A DNA stretch of 9,860 nucleotides from Methylovulum sp. (GTDB lineage Bacteria; Pseudomonadota; Gammaproteobacteria; Methylococcales; Methylomonadaceae), in NCBI GenBank assembly GCA_028713595.1, contig JAQTNZ010000052.1, positions 1-9,860 of the forward strand, written 5' to 3'. This document shows, in pieces, positions 1 through 6,640 of this stretch; the stretch's first letter is position 1; every line of letters begins with the position of its first letter. The translations under genes were made by a program, and so were the position numbers. The notes beneath the pieces are model-generated. The model was not told the DNA's origin. It ran no database searches and saw only the letters and a list, made by a program, of their open reading frames with translations.

Positions 1-843
1 GACCATCAACAATAGGATGATCGACATCACCCGTTTTTCCATTTTGATGGCCTGAAAAAAATTGTCATGCGCCTTTGTCCAATCACTGACCACATAGTCA
101 TCATAAAATTTAACCGCCAAATTTTGAGTTATCTTAGGTGCATCCAGCAGGTTGTCCAGCCTGATGCGTATAGCTGACACCGCCGTGTCCATACGGAACA
201 ATTTTGCGGCATCGTCCAGATGTATAAAAGCCATATTGCGGTCATATTCAAACATGCCGACCTTGAAGGTGCCGACGACGGTAAACCGGCGCATACGCGG
301 TACGACCCCGGCGGGCGTGGAATTGACTTGTGGGCTAATAACGGTGATTTTGTCGCCCGTCAGCACGCCTAAGTAATTGGCGAGTTCTTGGCCCAAGACT
401 ATGCCATATTGCCCGGCCACCAAATCGGCTAACTTGCCATCGGTCATTTTTTGCGCGACTTCCGACACCTTTGCTTCCATGTCCGGCAATACGCCTGTCA
501 ATACCGTGCCGCTGACGCGCCTATCGGCATTAATCATCACCTGCCCGCCAATAAAAGGGGCCACACCTTGTATATGCGGCATCCCCGCGAGCTTTTGCTC
601 CAGCCCTTGCCAGTTGTCCAACTGCCCATGCCTTCCGGTCATGGTGGCATGGGCGGTCATGCTGAGCATACGCGCACTGATTTGCTCGACAAAACCATTC
701 ATCACCGACAAGACCGTGATTAAGGCAATCACGCTCAAGGCGATACCTAGCACCGATGCCAAGGTGACAAAGGAAATGAATTGTGTGCGCCGCTCCGCCC
801 GCGTATAACGCAAGCCGATATAAAAGATTAAGGGTTTAAACAT
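1..843 (-). CDS. Lipoprotein-releasing ABC transporter permease, LolC/LolE family (partial, 3' end outside window)
   Basis: The minus strand is open for 281 codons from an ATG at 843-841 to the window edge, so only the N-terminal part is visible. The protein begins MFKPLIFYIGLRYTRAERR. A hydrophobic segment follows at about residues 24-47, ending in the LSVMNGF motif typical of LolC/LolE, then a long periplasmic domain. The last residues (MSIILLLMV) enter a second membrane segment. In this family the permease forms the inner-membrane LolCDE complex with the ATPase LolD and hands outer-membrane lipoproteins to LolA. The gene starts 28 bp after the fur stop on the same strand, so co-transcription is possible. 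No clear Shine-Dalgarno sequence precedes the ATG. I cannot tell LolC from LolE from this fragment, so I give no symbol. Family assignment is confident. Confidence 0.9.
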   Translation of the reverse strand, partial: MFKPLIFYIGLRYTRAERRTQFISFVTLASVLGIALSVIALITVLSVMNGFVEQISARMLSMTAHATMTGRHGQLDNWQGLEQKLAGMPHIQGVAPFIGGQVMINADRRVSGTVLTGVLPDMEAKVSEVAQKMTDGKLADLVAGQYGIVLGQELANYLGVLTGDKITVISPQVNSTPAGVVPRMRRFTVVGTFKVGMFEYDRNMAFIHLDDAAKLFRMDTAVSAIRIRLDNLLDAPKITQNLAVKFYDDYVVSDWTKAHDNFFQAIKMEKRVMSIILLLMV

Positions 844-871
844 GAAAAGTGTCGGTTAATGGAGGGAGGGG

Positions 872-1288
872 TCAGGATTTTCTGCACTGGGGGCAAAAGC
901 CATATAGATATAGGCCGTGGTCGGTAAGTTCATAACCGAGCTTGTCGGCGATTTCCCTTTGCCTGACTTCAATGACATTATCGGTAAATTCATCAACTTT
1001 GCCGCATTTCATGCACATGATGTGATCGTGATGATCCGCTGTCGCCAATTCAAACACCGAATTGCCGCCTTCAAAGTGATGGCGGGTCACCAGCCCCGCC
1101 GCTTCAAACTGGGTCAGCACCCGATACACGGTCGCCAAACCAATTTCCTCGTTTTCGCTTAAGAGAATCTTATAAACCTTTTCCGCTGTCAAATGGCGTT
1201 CATTAAGCTGTTTTTCTAAAATTTGCAGAATTTTAACGCGGGGCAAGGTCACTTTTAGGCCTGCGTTTCTTAAATCATGGGATTCCAT
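872..1288 (-). CDS. fur: Ferric uptake regulator Fur
   Basis: This 138-residue protein is a full-length Fur, close to the usual 135-150. The N-terminal winged helix includes the recognition segment GLATVYRVLTQFEAAGLV (residues 50-67). The dimerisation half carries the HHDH metal-site motif (86-89) and two CxxC pairs (C92/C95 and C132/C135), which in this family bind structural zinc. Fur represses iron-uptake and related genes when loaded with Fe2+. The ATG at 1288-1286 is preceded by a GGAG-like ribosome site (reading TTGGAGCTTCACC-ATG). The gene diverges from bamE, as it does in pseudomonads, and is followed by the lol permease. The HHDH and double CxxC argue for Fur proper rather than Zur or PerR, although paralogue specificity cannot be proven from sequence alone. 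Confidence 0.96.
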   Translation of the reverse strand: MESHDLRNAGLKVTLPRVKILQILEKQLNERHLTAEKVYKILLSENEEIGLATVYRVLTQFEAAGLVTRHHFEGGNSVFELATADHHDHIMCMKCGKVDEFTDNVIEVRQREIADKLGYELTDHGLYLYGFCPQCRKS

Positions 1289-1437
1289 GGTGAAGCTCCA
1301 ATTAGCCGCAATGTCAACGGCGGGTGAAAGTTTTGCCCATTGTAGCCTTTTTCAGGCTATCAAGGCATGACAGTTTTATAGGATAATCGATTAACATCCT
1401 GTATGATTTTGCGTTTTCAATCCAACTTGTTGTCCTG
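1289..1437. promoter_or_regulatory. Divergent fur/bamE promoter region
   Basis: These 149 bp must hold the promoters of both fur and bamE. On the minus strand a TACAAT hexamer (1344-1339) could be the fur -10, but no good -35 sits 16-18 bp upstream. On the plus strand TATGAT (1402-1407) or GATAAT (1382-1387) are possible bamE -10 boxes, again without convincing -35 partners. A 6-bp inverted repeat with a 5-nt loop (TAGCCT at 1343-1348, AGGCTA at 1354-1359) overlaps the putative fur -10 and could be an operator. I see no good match to the 19-bp Fur box, so autoregulation by Fur is not supported here. Confidence 0.4.
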
Positions 1438-1944
1438 ATGAGTAAACCGCTTTTTTCCGTTTGTCTGTTGTCGCTGACCCTAGCGTCCTGTTCTATGGTG
1501 CTTAACCATCTGCCGCGCGTGTATACGCTGGAAATTCAGCAAGGGAACATTGTCGAACAAGACATGATAGACCAGCTCAAACCGCGCATGACCAAACGTC
1601 AAGTGCTCTATATTATGGGTTCGCCCATGCTAAAAAACGTGTTCCACGAATCGCGCTGGGATTATATCTATTCCGATAAAATCAGCGGTCAAGACAAGGT
1701 GCAAAAACGCATCACGTTGGTGTTTAACGGCGATGAACTGGCAGGGATGCAAGGTGATTTAAAACCGAGTGCCGTACCTGTGGTCAAACCGCCGCATGAA
1801 ATGACCGTCAATGTCCCTAAACGGGATTTGGAAAAAACCTTATGGGAAAAAATCACCGGCTTGTTTGGCTTTATGCGCGGCGACAGCAAAACGGAGAAAG
1901 ACCCCGAAAATTTGAAACCCAAACCCAGCGAAGCGCCGTATTAG
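1438..1944 (+). CDS. bamE: Outer-membrane assembly lipoprotein BamE (OmlA/SmpA family)
   Basis: The 168-residue product starts with a lipoprotein signal peptide whose lipobox is L15-A16-S17-C18. Cys18 would be lipidated after signal peptidase II cleavage. The SmpA/OmlA domain spans about residues 24-108. It includes YTLEIQQGN (29-37), a TKRQVLYIMGSP segment (52-63) and W74-D-Y. BamE is a peripheral lipoprotein of the BAM complex that inserts beta-barrel proteins into the outer membrane. The tail after residue 110 is lysine- and proline-rich and probably disordered. It makes the protein longer than E. coli BamE (113) and nearer to Pseudomonas OmlA. The divergent position beside fur supports the call. 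The ATG at 1438 gives the only sensible signal peptide, but its ribosome site is weak. A transposase relic begins within about 10 bp of the stop. Confidence 0.94.
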   Translation: MSKPLFSVCLLSLTLASCSMVLNHLPRVYTLEIQQGNIVEQDMIDQLKPRMTKRQVLYIMGSPMLKNVFHESRWDYIYSDKISGQDKVQKRITLVFNGDELAGMQGDLKPSAVPVVKPPHEMTVNVPKRDLEKTLWEKITGLFGFMRGDSKTEKDPENLKPKPSEAPY

Positions 1945-1951
1945 CTTAAAA

Positions 1952-2151
1952 CCTTGCTGTGCCGGGCATCCTTCGGGGTTCCTAAAGTTAGGCTCGGCAA
2001 TCTGGTGGTGGGGCGGCATCAGCTGGTTTAAAAAATCCAGCAACAATTCCTTGCCGCCCTCTTCGCCAAACAGTTTTTTAAAACCAAAATCGGTGTAGGG
2101 ATTGAGATATTTTCCGTTTATTGGCTGATCGCCCAAGTCGTTAACAATCAA
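1952..2151 (-). pseudogene. 5' fragment of an Rpn-family PD-(D/E)XK nuclease/transposase gene
   Basis: About 60 N-terminal codons survive, including GKYLNPYTDFGFKKLFGEE and LLLDFLNQLMPPHHQIAE, the conserved start of Rpn-type PD-(D/E)XK transposases (PF12784-like). After NPE a one-base deletion relative to the second copy in this window (about 9640-9819) breaks the frame. Homology then ends at about 1952, a few bases from the bamE stop. The nuclease active site is absent, so the fragment cannot be functional. The reading frame has only a TTG at 2151-2149 as a possible start, and no ATG. It lies just downstream of the hsp70 stop on the same strand. The open frame continues antisense into the bamE 3' end, but those residues are chance translation. 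Confidence 0.82.
1971..2126. repeat. Direct repeat, copy 1 (partner at 9651-9806)
   Basis: This segment aligns without gaps to 9651-9806 at a constant offset of 7,680 bp. By hand count about 90% of the positions match, with a 31-bp identical core at 2064-2094. It is the shared 5' part of the two Rpn-type transposase copies, both on the minus strand. Confidence 0.88.
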
Positions 2152-2173
2152 GGGCGGTAGATAATGGGCCCTG

Positions 2174-4945
2174 TCAGTTATTGATTAATTTTAAGCCTGG
2201 TGGTAATGCCTCGCCGAAAATTTGCTTTTCGTCCTTTTCGTCCAGTTCTTTCACTTCTTCCACTAGCCCTATCCACGATGCGGGGGCTTTGCTGAGTTTT
2301 AGCTTTTCGCTGATTTGTAGGCGCAAACTTTCATCAATGTCGCGGCTACGGTCGCCGCTCATTCGCGCCACCAAGGTGGCGGCAAAGCCGATGTGCGGCG
2401 ATTTTTTCCAATCTTGGCCGAGCATCTGTTCTAACCAAACTGCGACCACATCCGGGGGGATGACGTTGTGGTTGCTGCCATGAAACGGCACCCGCGCCCC
2501 GATACGTCCGACCGCCCACCACGTTTGGTCCGGTTCGCTGGGTTTTTGCAGGCGCAATAACAGCCATTCGCCCAACTGGGTTTTTTGTGCTATGGGCAAA
2601 CGTTCTAAGACCGCTGCCAAACGCACGATTTCTTCATAGCCACGGGTCTTAAGCTGTTTGGCTATTCCGGGTTGGCGAGCCACTGCCGGATTGATATATT
2701 TGCTGATATCGGTAAACAATTGCTCTTGGATGCTGGCATTCAGGCCACCGGCTATACGCCGCCAGAGTGTCCACCATTCCGTCCAGTTTTGGATTTCGTT
2801 AACGAATTGGATACCATGCGGATAGTGTTTCCACAATTGCTCAACCCGCCAGTCATCCAGTGGATAGCCGTAGCCAGGACGCAGGCAAAATCCAATCAGG
2901 CTTAACCAAATTCGCTCATGGTTATCCGAACGGCGGTGATATTTGCCGCCCTCCAGCAACAGTGCAAACAGCTCCCGCAATAAGGGAGTGGCCCATTCAT
3001 GACGAGGGGTGCCGACAATTTTTTCCAATTCCGCCCGTAAATTCTTCACCGCTTTAGGGTCTACCTGTTTGGACTTGGTGCCGAAAATGGTTTGGATTTT
3101 TTCTTCCAAACGCTGCATTTTTTCGACGGGTAAGGCCACGTGTGCCGAGGCGGCGGTACGGCTTTTCTTGCGGATTTGAAATTCCACATCCCAGCGTTGC
3201 TGGGGGTTATCCACTGCGACGCATTGGATTTTTAGCGTACCCACTTCAGTTTGCGTGACCGCCAATTGTACCACCACCTCACGGGCTGCCGCTTCGCCAT
3301 CGTTGTGTAAGGCGACTGCCAGTGGCGGCAGGGAGTGGAAATCATCATTGATGTCAGTGACATCGCCCGTTTTAAATTCATTATCGCCGGTGGTCGAAGC
3401 CAAATGGAAGCGTACCGGAACCCCTAAGCGCAAAGCAAATTGCCGCCCCTTTAAGATGACCTCATCGCCTTCTTCGCTACCTTTGGGTAAAATACAGACA
3501 CCTTGCTGGACATCATCGGTGTCGGTATCAACCAATAAAAAATAACTGCGGGCCGCACCACCGCCAATTTTGAGTTTTTTGTCGCGGCGGGCTACGGCGT
3601 AACTGACCGCGCCAAACGCCACCGCCAATTCTGGATGCTGGTTTTCCAGCAACACGGGCGGCTGGGTACGCCATGAGGCCATTAAGGCCAGTAGCCTTTG
3701 CGTAATCGGTTGGCTGCGGAACACGCCGCCATTGAGTAACAGCGCGTCCGGCACACCCGCTACGCCCCCTAAAGCTTCGTGGGCGGCGTGGCTATGTTGC
3801 TTTAAAAATGCGGCGATATGTTTGCTCACGGCAGGTTCGGCGGCGTAAGGCAGGCCAAACTCCACTACCCCGCTACGTTTGCGGTCAGGTAGGTCAGCCA
3901 GCCCCGACAAGGGAAAAAAGCCATCCAAGGCAATATCTCTGACTTCTTCGCGGCTTAAGATGGCCGAGCGGGAACTGCCGATTAATTTGGAGCCACCGCC
4001 CAATAAAGTGACATTGACGTGGGCTGGCGCGTCTTCGGCCAGCAAACGTTCTTTGGCGATCCGGCATTGCTCTATCAACTGCGAAAAATCCGCCGCCGAC
4101 AAGCGTTTGTCGCCGGAACTCAAGCGGCTTTCCGCCAGATGCGCCAAGGCCAGATCAATATTATCACCGCCCAGCATCAAATGGTCGCCGACCCCGATAC
4201 GGGTCAGTTTGGGTTCGTGTGCGCCTTGCTCCACCTTAATCAGCGTCAAGTCGGTGGTGCCGCCGCCCACGTCACAAACCAGCAATAGATGCACGTTGGC
4301 CAAGGCTTGCTGGAGATTACCAGCATTGCGGCGCAACCAGTCGTAACAGACGGCTTGCGGCTCTTCCAGCAACCGCACTTGTTCAAGCCCGGCTAGCTTT
4401 GCAGCTTCCAAGGTCAATGAGCGAGCGGCCTCATCAAACGAAGCGGGGACGGTGATGACAATATCTTGCTGCTCTAAAGGCGCATCGGGGAACTTATGCC
4501 GCCAAACTGTGCGGATATGTTGCAAATAGCTGGCGCTGGCATCAATCGGTGAAACTTTGCTGATGTCTTCGCTACTGCCCCACGGCAAAATGTCGGCACT
4601 GTGATCGACCGAGGGGTGCGATAACCAGCTTTTTGCGCTGGTCACAAAGCGGCCTTTGGTTTTTGCCCCCAATACCCGCGCTGCTTCGCCTATCACCGCC
4701 GCTTCCCCGGCGGGTGAAAAGCTAACATCGGCGGCTGACAATTCGCCCTCCGCCGGATGGTAGCGCACCGAAGGCAGTAAGGGGCGTGCCGCCACTTGTC
4801 CAGGGGCAACCAGTTGTTCGATAGGAAAGATTTGGATGTCAGCGGTTTTGTGATCGGCACTGCTGCCAATATGGGCATACGCGACCACTGTATGGGTTGT
4901 GCCTAGGTCGATGCCGACTAAATAATGGGGGGCTTGATGTTGCAC
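2174..4945 (-). CDS. Hsp70-family chaperone-like protein with DUF3731-type C-terminal region
   Basis: This 923-residue protein has a recognisable Hsp70 actin-like ATPase. It shows phosphate-1 motif GIDLGTTHT (11-19), VPASFDEAAR (166-175), the connect-1 region LLEEPQAV (192-199), phosphate-2 motif CDVGGGTTDLTLI (224-236) and the adenosine motif LNGGVFRS (404-411). A beta-rich segment at about 455-600 stands where the DnaK substrate-binding domain would be. The remaining third (about 640-910) is rich in Trp and helix, for example RPGYGYPLDDWR (689-700), and resembles the DUF3731 region of large bacterial Hsp70 relatives, recalled rather than searched. It is much longer than DnaK (about 640), so it is not dnaK itself. 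Its cellular client is unknown to me. The start is GTG at 4945, because TAA lies three codons upstream in frame. No clear ribosome site is visible. The smaller Hsp70/DUF2760 partners often found with such genes are not in the window. Confidence 0.88.
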   Translation of the reverse strand: MQHQAPHYLVGIDLGTTHTVVAYAHIGSSADHKTADIQIFPIEQLVAPGQVAARPLLPSVRYHPAEGELSAADVSFSPAGEAAVIGEAARVLGAKTKGRFVTSAKSWLSHPSVDHSADILPWGSSEDISKVSPIDASASYLQHIRTVWRHKFPDAPLEQQDIVITVPASFDEAARSLTLEAAKLAGLEQVRLLEEPQAVCYDWLRRNAGNLQQALANVHLLLVCDVGGGTTDLTLIKVEQGAHEPKLTRIGVGDHLMLGGDNIDLALAHLAESRLSSGDKRLSAADFSQLIEQCRIAKERLLAEDAPAHVNVTLLGGGSKLIGSSRSAILSREEVRDIALDGFFPLSGLADLPDRKRSGVVEFGLPYAAEPAVSKHIAAFLKQHSHAAHEALGGVAGVPDALLLNGGVFRSQPITQRLLALMASWRTQPPVLLENQHPELAVAFGAVSYAVARRDKKLKIGGGAARSYFLLVDTDTDDVQQGVCILPKGSEEGDEVILKGRQFALRLGVPVRFHLASTTGDNEFKTGDVTDINDDFHSLPPLAVALHNDGEAAAREVVVQLAVTQTEVGTLKIQCVAVDNPQQRWDVEFQIRKKSRTAASAHVALPVEKMQRLEEKIQTIFGTKSKQVDPKAVKNLRAELEKIVGTPRHEWATPLLRELFALLLEGGKYHRRSDNHERIWLSLIGFCLRPGYGYPLDDWRVEQLWKHYPHGIQFVNEIQNWTEWWTLWRRIAGGLNASIQEQLFTDISKYINPAVARQPGIAKQLKTRGYEEIVRLAAVLERLPIAQKTQLGEWLLLRLQKPSEPDQTWWAVGRIGARVPFHGSNHNVIPPDVVAVWLEQMLGQDWKKSPHIGFAATLVARMSGDRSRDIDESLRLQISEKLKLSKAPASWIGLVEEVKELDEKDEKQIFGEALPPGLKLINN

Positions 4946-4984
4946 GATAATTTATTTTTGGAAAATGGGTGATGCTGAAGGTTA

Positions 4985-5186
4985 TAGAAGTTACGCATTG
5001 ACAGAAAGGACTTTTTGAAAACCATGCCAATGCGAATTGATGTAAAAATTTTTACTGTTTAAAATCAATGTATTGAAAATTTAAATTTATAGGTTTCCTT
5101 TAAATTATGACTGGACTGTATTTTTCACAAAGAAGCTTTAAGTATATGATTTTTATATAGTCTCTGCTGTCAATGCGTAACTTCTA
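4985..5186. mobile_element. MITE-like element A (202 bp, 20-bp perfect TIRs)
   Basis: The ends are perfect inverted repeats: TAGAAGTTACGCATTGACAG at 4985-5004 and its reverse complement at 5167-5186. With three mismatches the repeats extend inward to about 32 bp. The element is flanked by the direct repeat GGTTA (4980-4984 and 5187-5191). If the outermost base of each end is left out, the duplication becomes AGGTTAT (4979-4985 and 5186-5192). The interior is AT-rich and has no coding capacity, so the element would depend on a transposase in trans. It sits 39 bp upstream of the hsp70 GTG. I do not recognise the parent insertion sequence. Confidence 0.82.
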
Positions 5187-5222
5187 GGTTATTACATAGC
5201 CGTCAATATATTGCAAGTCGCC

Positions 5223-5231
5223 ATTATAGCA
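5223..5231 (-). promoter_or_regulatory. Extended -10 promoter for hsp70
   Basis: On the minus strand the sequence reads TGCTATAAT, a perfect extended -10 (TGnTATAAT), pointing toward hsp70. No good -35 exists at 17 bp (ACCTTT), which extended -10 promoters tolerate. An imperfect inverted repeat (GCCCACC-TTTA-GGCAGGGC on the minus strand, 5255-5237) covers the -35 position and could be an operator. Without MITE A and its duplication the distance to the GTG would be about 70 nt, a normal leader. With it the leader is about 270 nt. It does not resemble a sigma-32 heat-shock promoter. Confidence 0.5.
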
Positions 5232-5452
5232 AAACAGCCCTGCCTAAAGGTGGGCATCAATGCTATATTGTCGGCAAGGAGCCAAAGCTAAGGGCATTTG
5301 GTTAGGTTGTACCCTGCAAACTTCCTAAAGAAGATGGACGTAGGCCCTGCGCCTTAATTGAAACCATAAAGTGATAACTAGATATGGCAACGGGTTAGGA
5401 TATTTTTCCTGTACAAAACCCGTCTGTTAGCCGTACCGTCAACAATGATCTT
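5232..5452. other. Non-coding stretch between hsp70 promoter and the sulfotransferase-like gene
   Basis: No convincing gene is present on either strand. The notable structure is a stem-loop at 5390-5423: ACGGGTT (5390-5396) pairs with AACCCGT (5417-5423), with a further AGGA/TCCT pairing inside. It lies 29 nt before the ATG at 5453, so it would fall in that gene's leader. It lacks a T-tract and is not a typical terminator. I could not match the region to a known riboswitch consensus. Confidence 0.35.
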
Positions 5453-6382
5453 ATGAGCAATAAAAATTCAGGATTTTCCATTATCAACGGCGATGCCGCC
5501 AATCTTACCCATAAAACCGTGCTGGTGGTCGGCATTGGCCGGGGCGGCACATCGATGGTGGCGGGTGTGTTGTCAAAGCTGGGCATTTTCATGGGTGAAG
5601 GTTTGTCTTCACGTTATCAGGATAACGCCCTGCTGGATTGCCTGCAACGTAACGACAAAAAACAGGCAAAAAAAATCATCAAGGAGCGTAATAGCTGCTA
5701 TCCGGTCTGGGGAGTAAAGAAACTGCGCTTATGGCGCTGGAACCATCTGTTCCGCGAGCGGGTGTATGTGGTCATTTTAAGGGATATTTTCGCTACGGCC
5801 AATCGGCGGGTGACGCTGTACAACATTTCTCTGTTATCGGAAATGTTTAAGGTTTTGGGGCTTAATTTTAGCTTGCTGCTATTTTTATGGCTGACCAAAC
5901 GCCCACTATTTATAGCCTCTTATGAAAAAGCCCTGATGTTTCCAGAAGAGTTTGTCACTGGCTTGTCAGTCTTCTTAGGCTTGGAAAACCCTATAGGTTT
6001 TACCGATGCGGTGCAATTTATCAACCCATCGCCGCCTACCTATACTAACACTTTAGTCAAATTTAAGGTCATCGCTGACAATAAGACTTATCAGGGCTAT
6101 ATAGACGCACTAGAAGCTAGGCAAATAATCGGCTGGGCGGTGTCTTTGCTAAACACCGACCCTGTGGTGTTGGATCTGTTCGTTAACGGCCTTTATAAAC
6201 AGACGGTCAGCACCCATTTGTCGCGGCTTGATGTGTCCAGCCAAGACCCTCGTTTTTATGAACATTGCGGCTTTGTGTTTTACTTGCCTGAAGAAGATAG
6301 TTTACGGCCTGGCGACACTATTGAGGTGAAGATTGCCGGACAAAATATAGCCCTTAACAACTCACCGCAAGAGTTTATTTAA
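5453..6382 (+). CDS. Sulfotransferase-like P-loop protein with extra C-terminal domain
   Basis: The 309-residue product has a glycine-rich loop VVGIGRGGTSMVAG (25-38), which matches the 5'-phosphosulfate (PAPS) loop of sulfotransferase-like proteins. Further features of that fold are a strand ending VYVVILRD (104-111) and LFIASYEKAL (152-161) with a following FLGL. A PAPS-dependent sulfotransferase transfers sulfate to sugars, lipids or proteins, but the acceptor cannot be inferred here. From about residue 214 a second region starts with GYIDALEARQIIGWAV and resembles the beta-rich GYVD...GWA modules attached to enzymes of surface-glycan loci. The assignment of that module is from memory. The N-terminal fold is short. 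The ATG at 5453 lacks an obvious ribosome site. It stands alone between hsp70 and gatB with no glycan genes adjacent, which may indicate acquisition by transfer. Confidence 0.7.
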   Translation: MSNKNSGFSIINGDAANLTHKTVLVVGIGRGGTSMVAGVLSKLGIFMGEGLSSRYQDNALLDCLQRNDKKQAKKIIKERNSCYPVWGVKKLRLWRWNHLFRERVYVVILRDIFATANRRVTLYNISLLSEMFKVLGLNFSLLLFLWLTKRPLFIASYEKALMFPEEFVTGLSVFLGLENPIGFTDAVQFINPSPPTYTNTLVKFKVIADNKTYQGYIDALEARQIIGWAVSLLNTDPVVLDLFVNGLYKQTVSTHLSRLDVSSQDPRFYEHCGFVFYLPEEDSLRPGDTIEVKIAGQNIALNNSPQEFI

Positions 6383-6412
6383 ACCCTAGCAGGTTCGCCC
6401 TAATGTCTATCC

Positions 6413-6619
6413 GTGATTTTGCTTGGCTTACAGGGGTTAGAAAAGCAACTTCCCTTTGCCAACCTTTGCTATTGTTTGGATAATAGCCCCATTATCGCTA
6501 GTGCTTGTCAACTAGGAGCTGGTAGATTAATGGGCTTAATTGGGGTGGGTTTTGCGCCCATAGCTATTGTGTTTTTTAATCGTGACGGCCAGCAACTAAT
6601 CGACGAGCCTGTCACTTAA
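6413..6619 (+). CDS. Doubtful small ORF upstream of gatB
   Basis: An open frame of 68 codons begins at GTG 6413 and ends 21 bp before gatB. The translation (starting MILLGLQGLEK) has a hydrophobic stretch, LMGLIGVGFAPIAIVFF (residues 39-55), that could be one membrane segment, but I recognise no family. There is no clear ribosome site. A short overlapping frame starts at ATG 6402 and stops after 26 codons. It could be chance, a decayed gene or a small membrane peptide. Chance is at least as likely. Confidence 0.2.
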   Translation: MILLGLQGLEKQLPFANLCYCLDNSPIIASACQLGAGRLMGLIGVGFAPIAIVFFNRDGQQLIDEPVT

Positions 6620-6626
6620 CCTTTTT

Positions 6627-6631
6627 AAGGA
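6627..6631 (+). promoter_or_regulatory. gatB ribosome binding site
   Basis: AAGGA lies 9 nt before the ATG at 6641 and fixes the gatB start. Confidence 0.75.
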
Positions 6632-6640
6632 ATACCTTTT

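Noticed and set aside
377..808. 143-codon plus-strand open frame
   Set aside because: It is antisense to the LolC/LolE-type permease, which has clear family motifs. The plus-strand translation resembles nothing.
1382..1400. Possible Fur box (GATAATCGATTA...) upstream of bamE
   Set aside because: Only the first GATAAT hexamer fits. By hand about 7 of 19 positions match the consensus, no better than chance in an AT-rich promoter.
3879..4346. 155-codon plus-strand open frame within hsp70
   Set aside because: It is antisense to the conserved ATPase domain of hsp70 and explained by codon bias of that gene.
5232..5380. Riboswitch-like stretch (GGCAAGGAGCCAAAGCTAAGGGC...)
   Set aside because: It superficially recalls a cyclic-di-GMP riboswitch, but the conserved core motifs and helices could not be matched.
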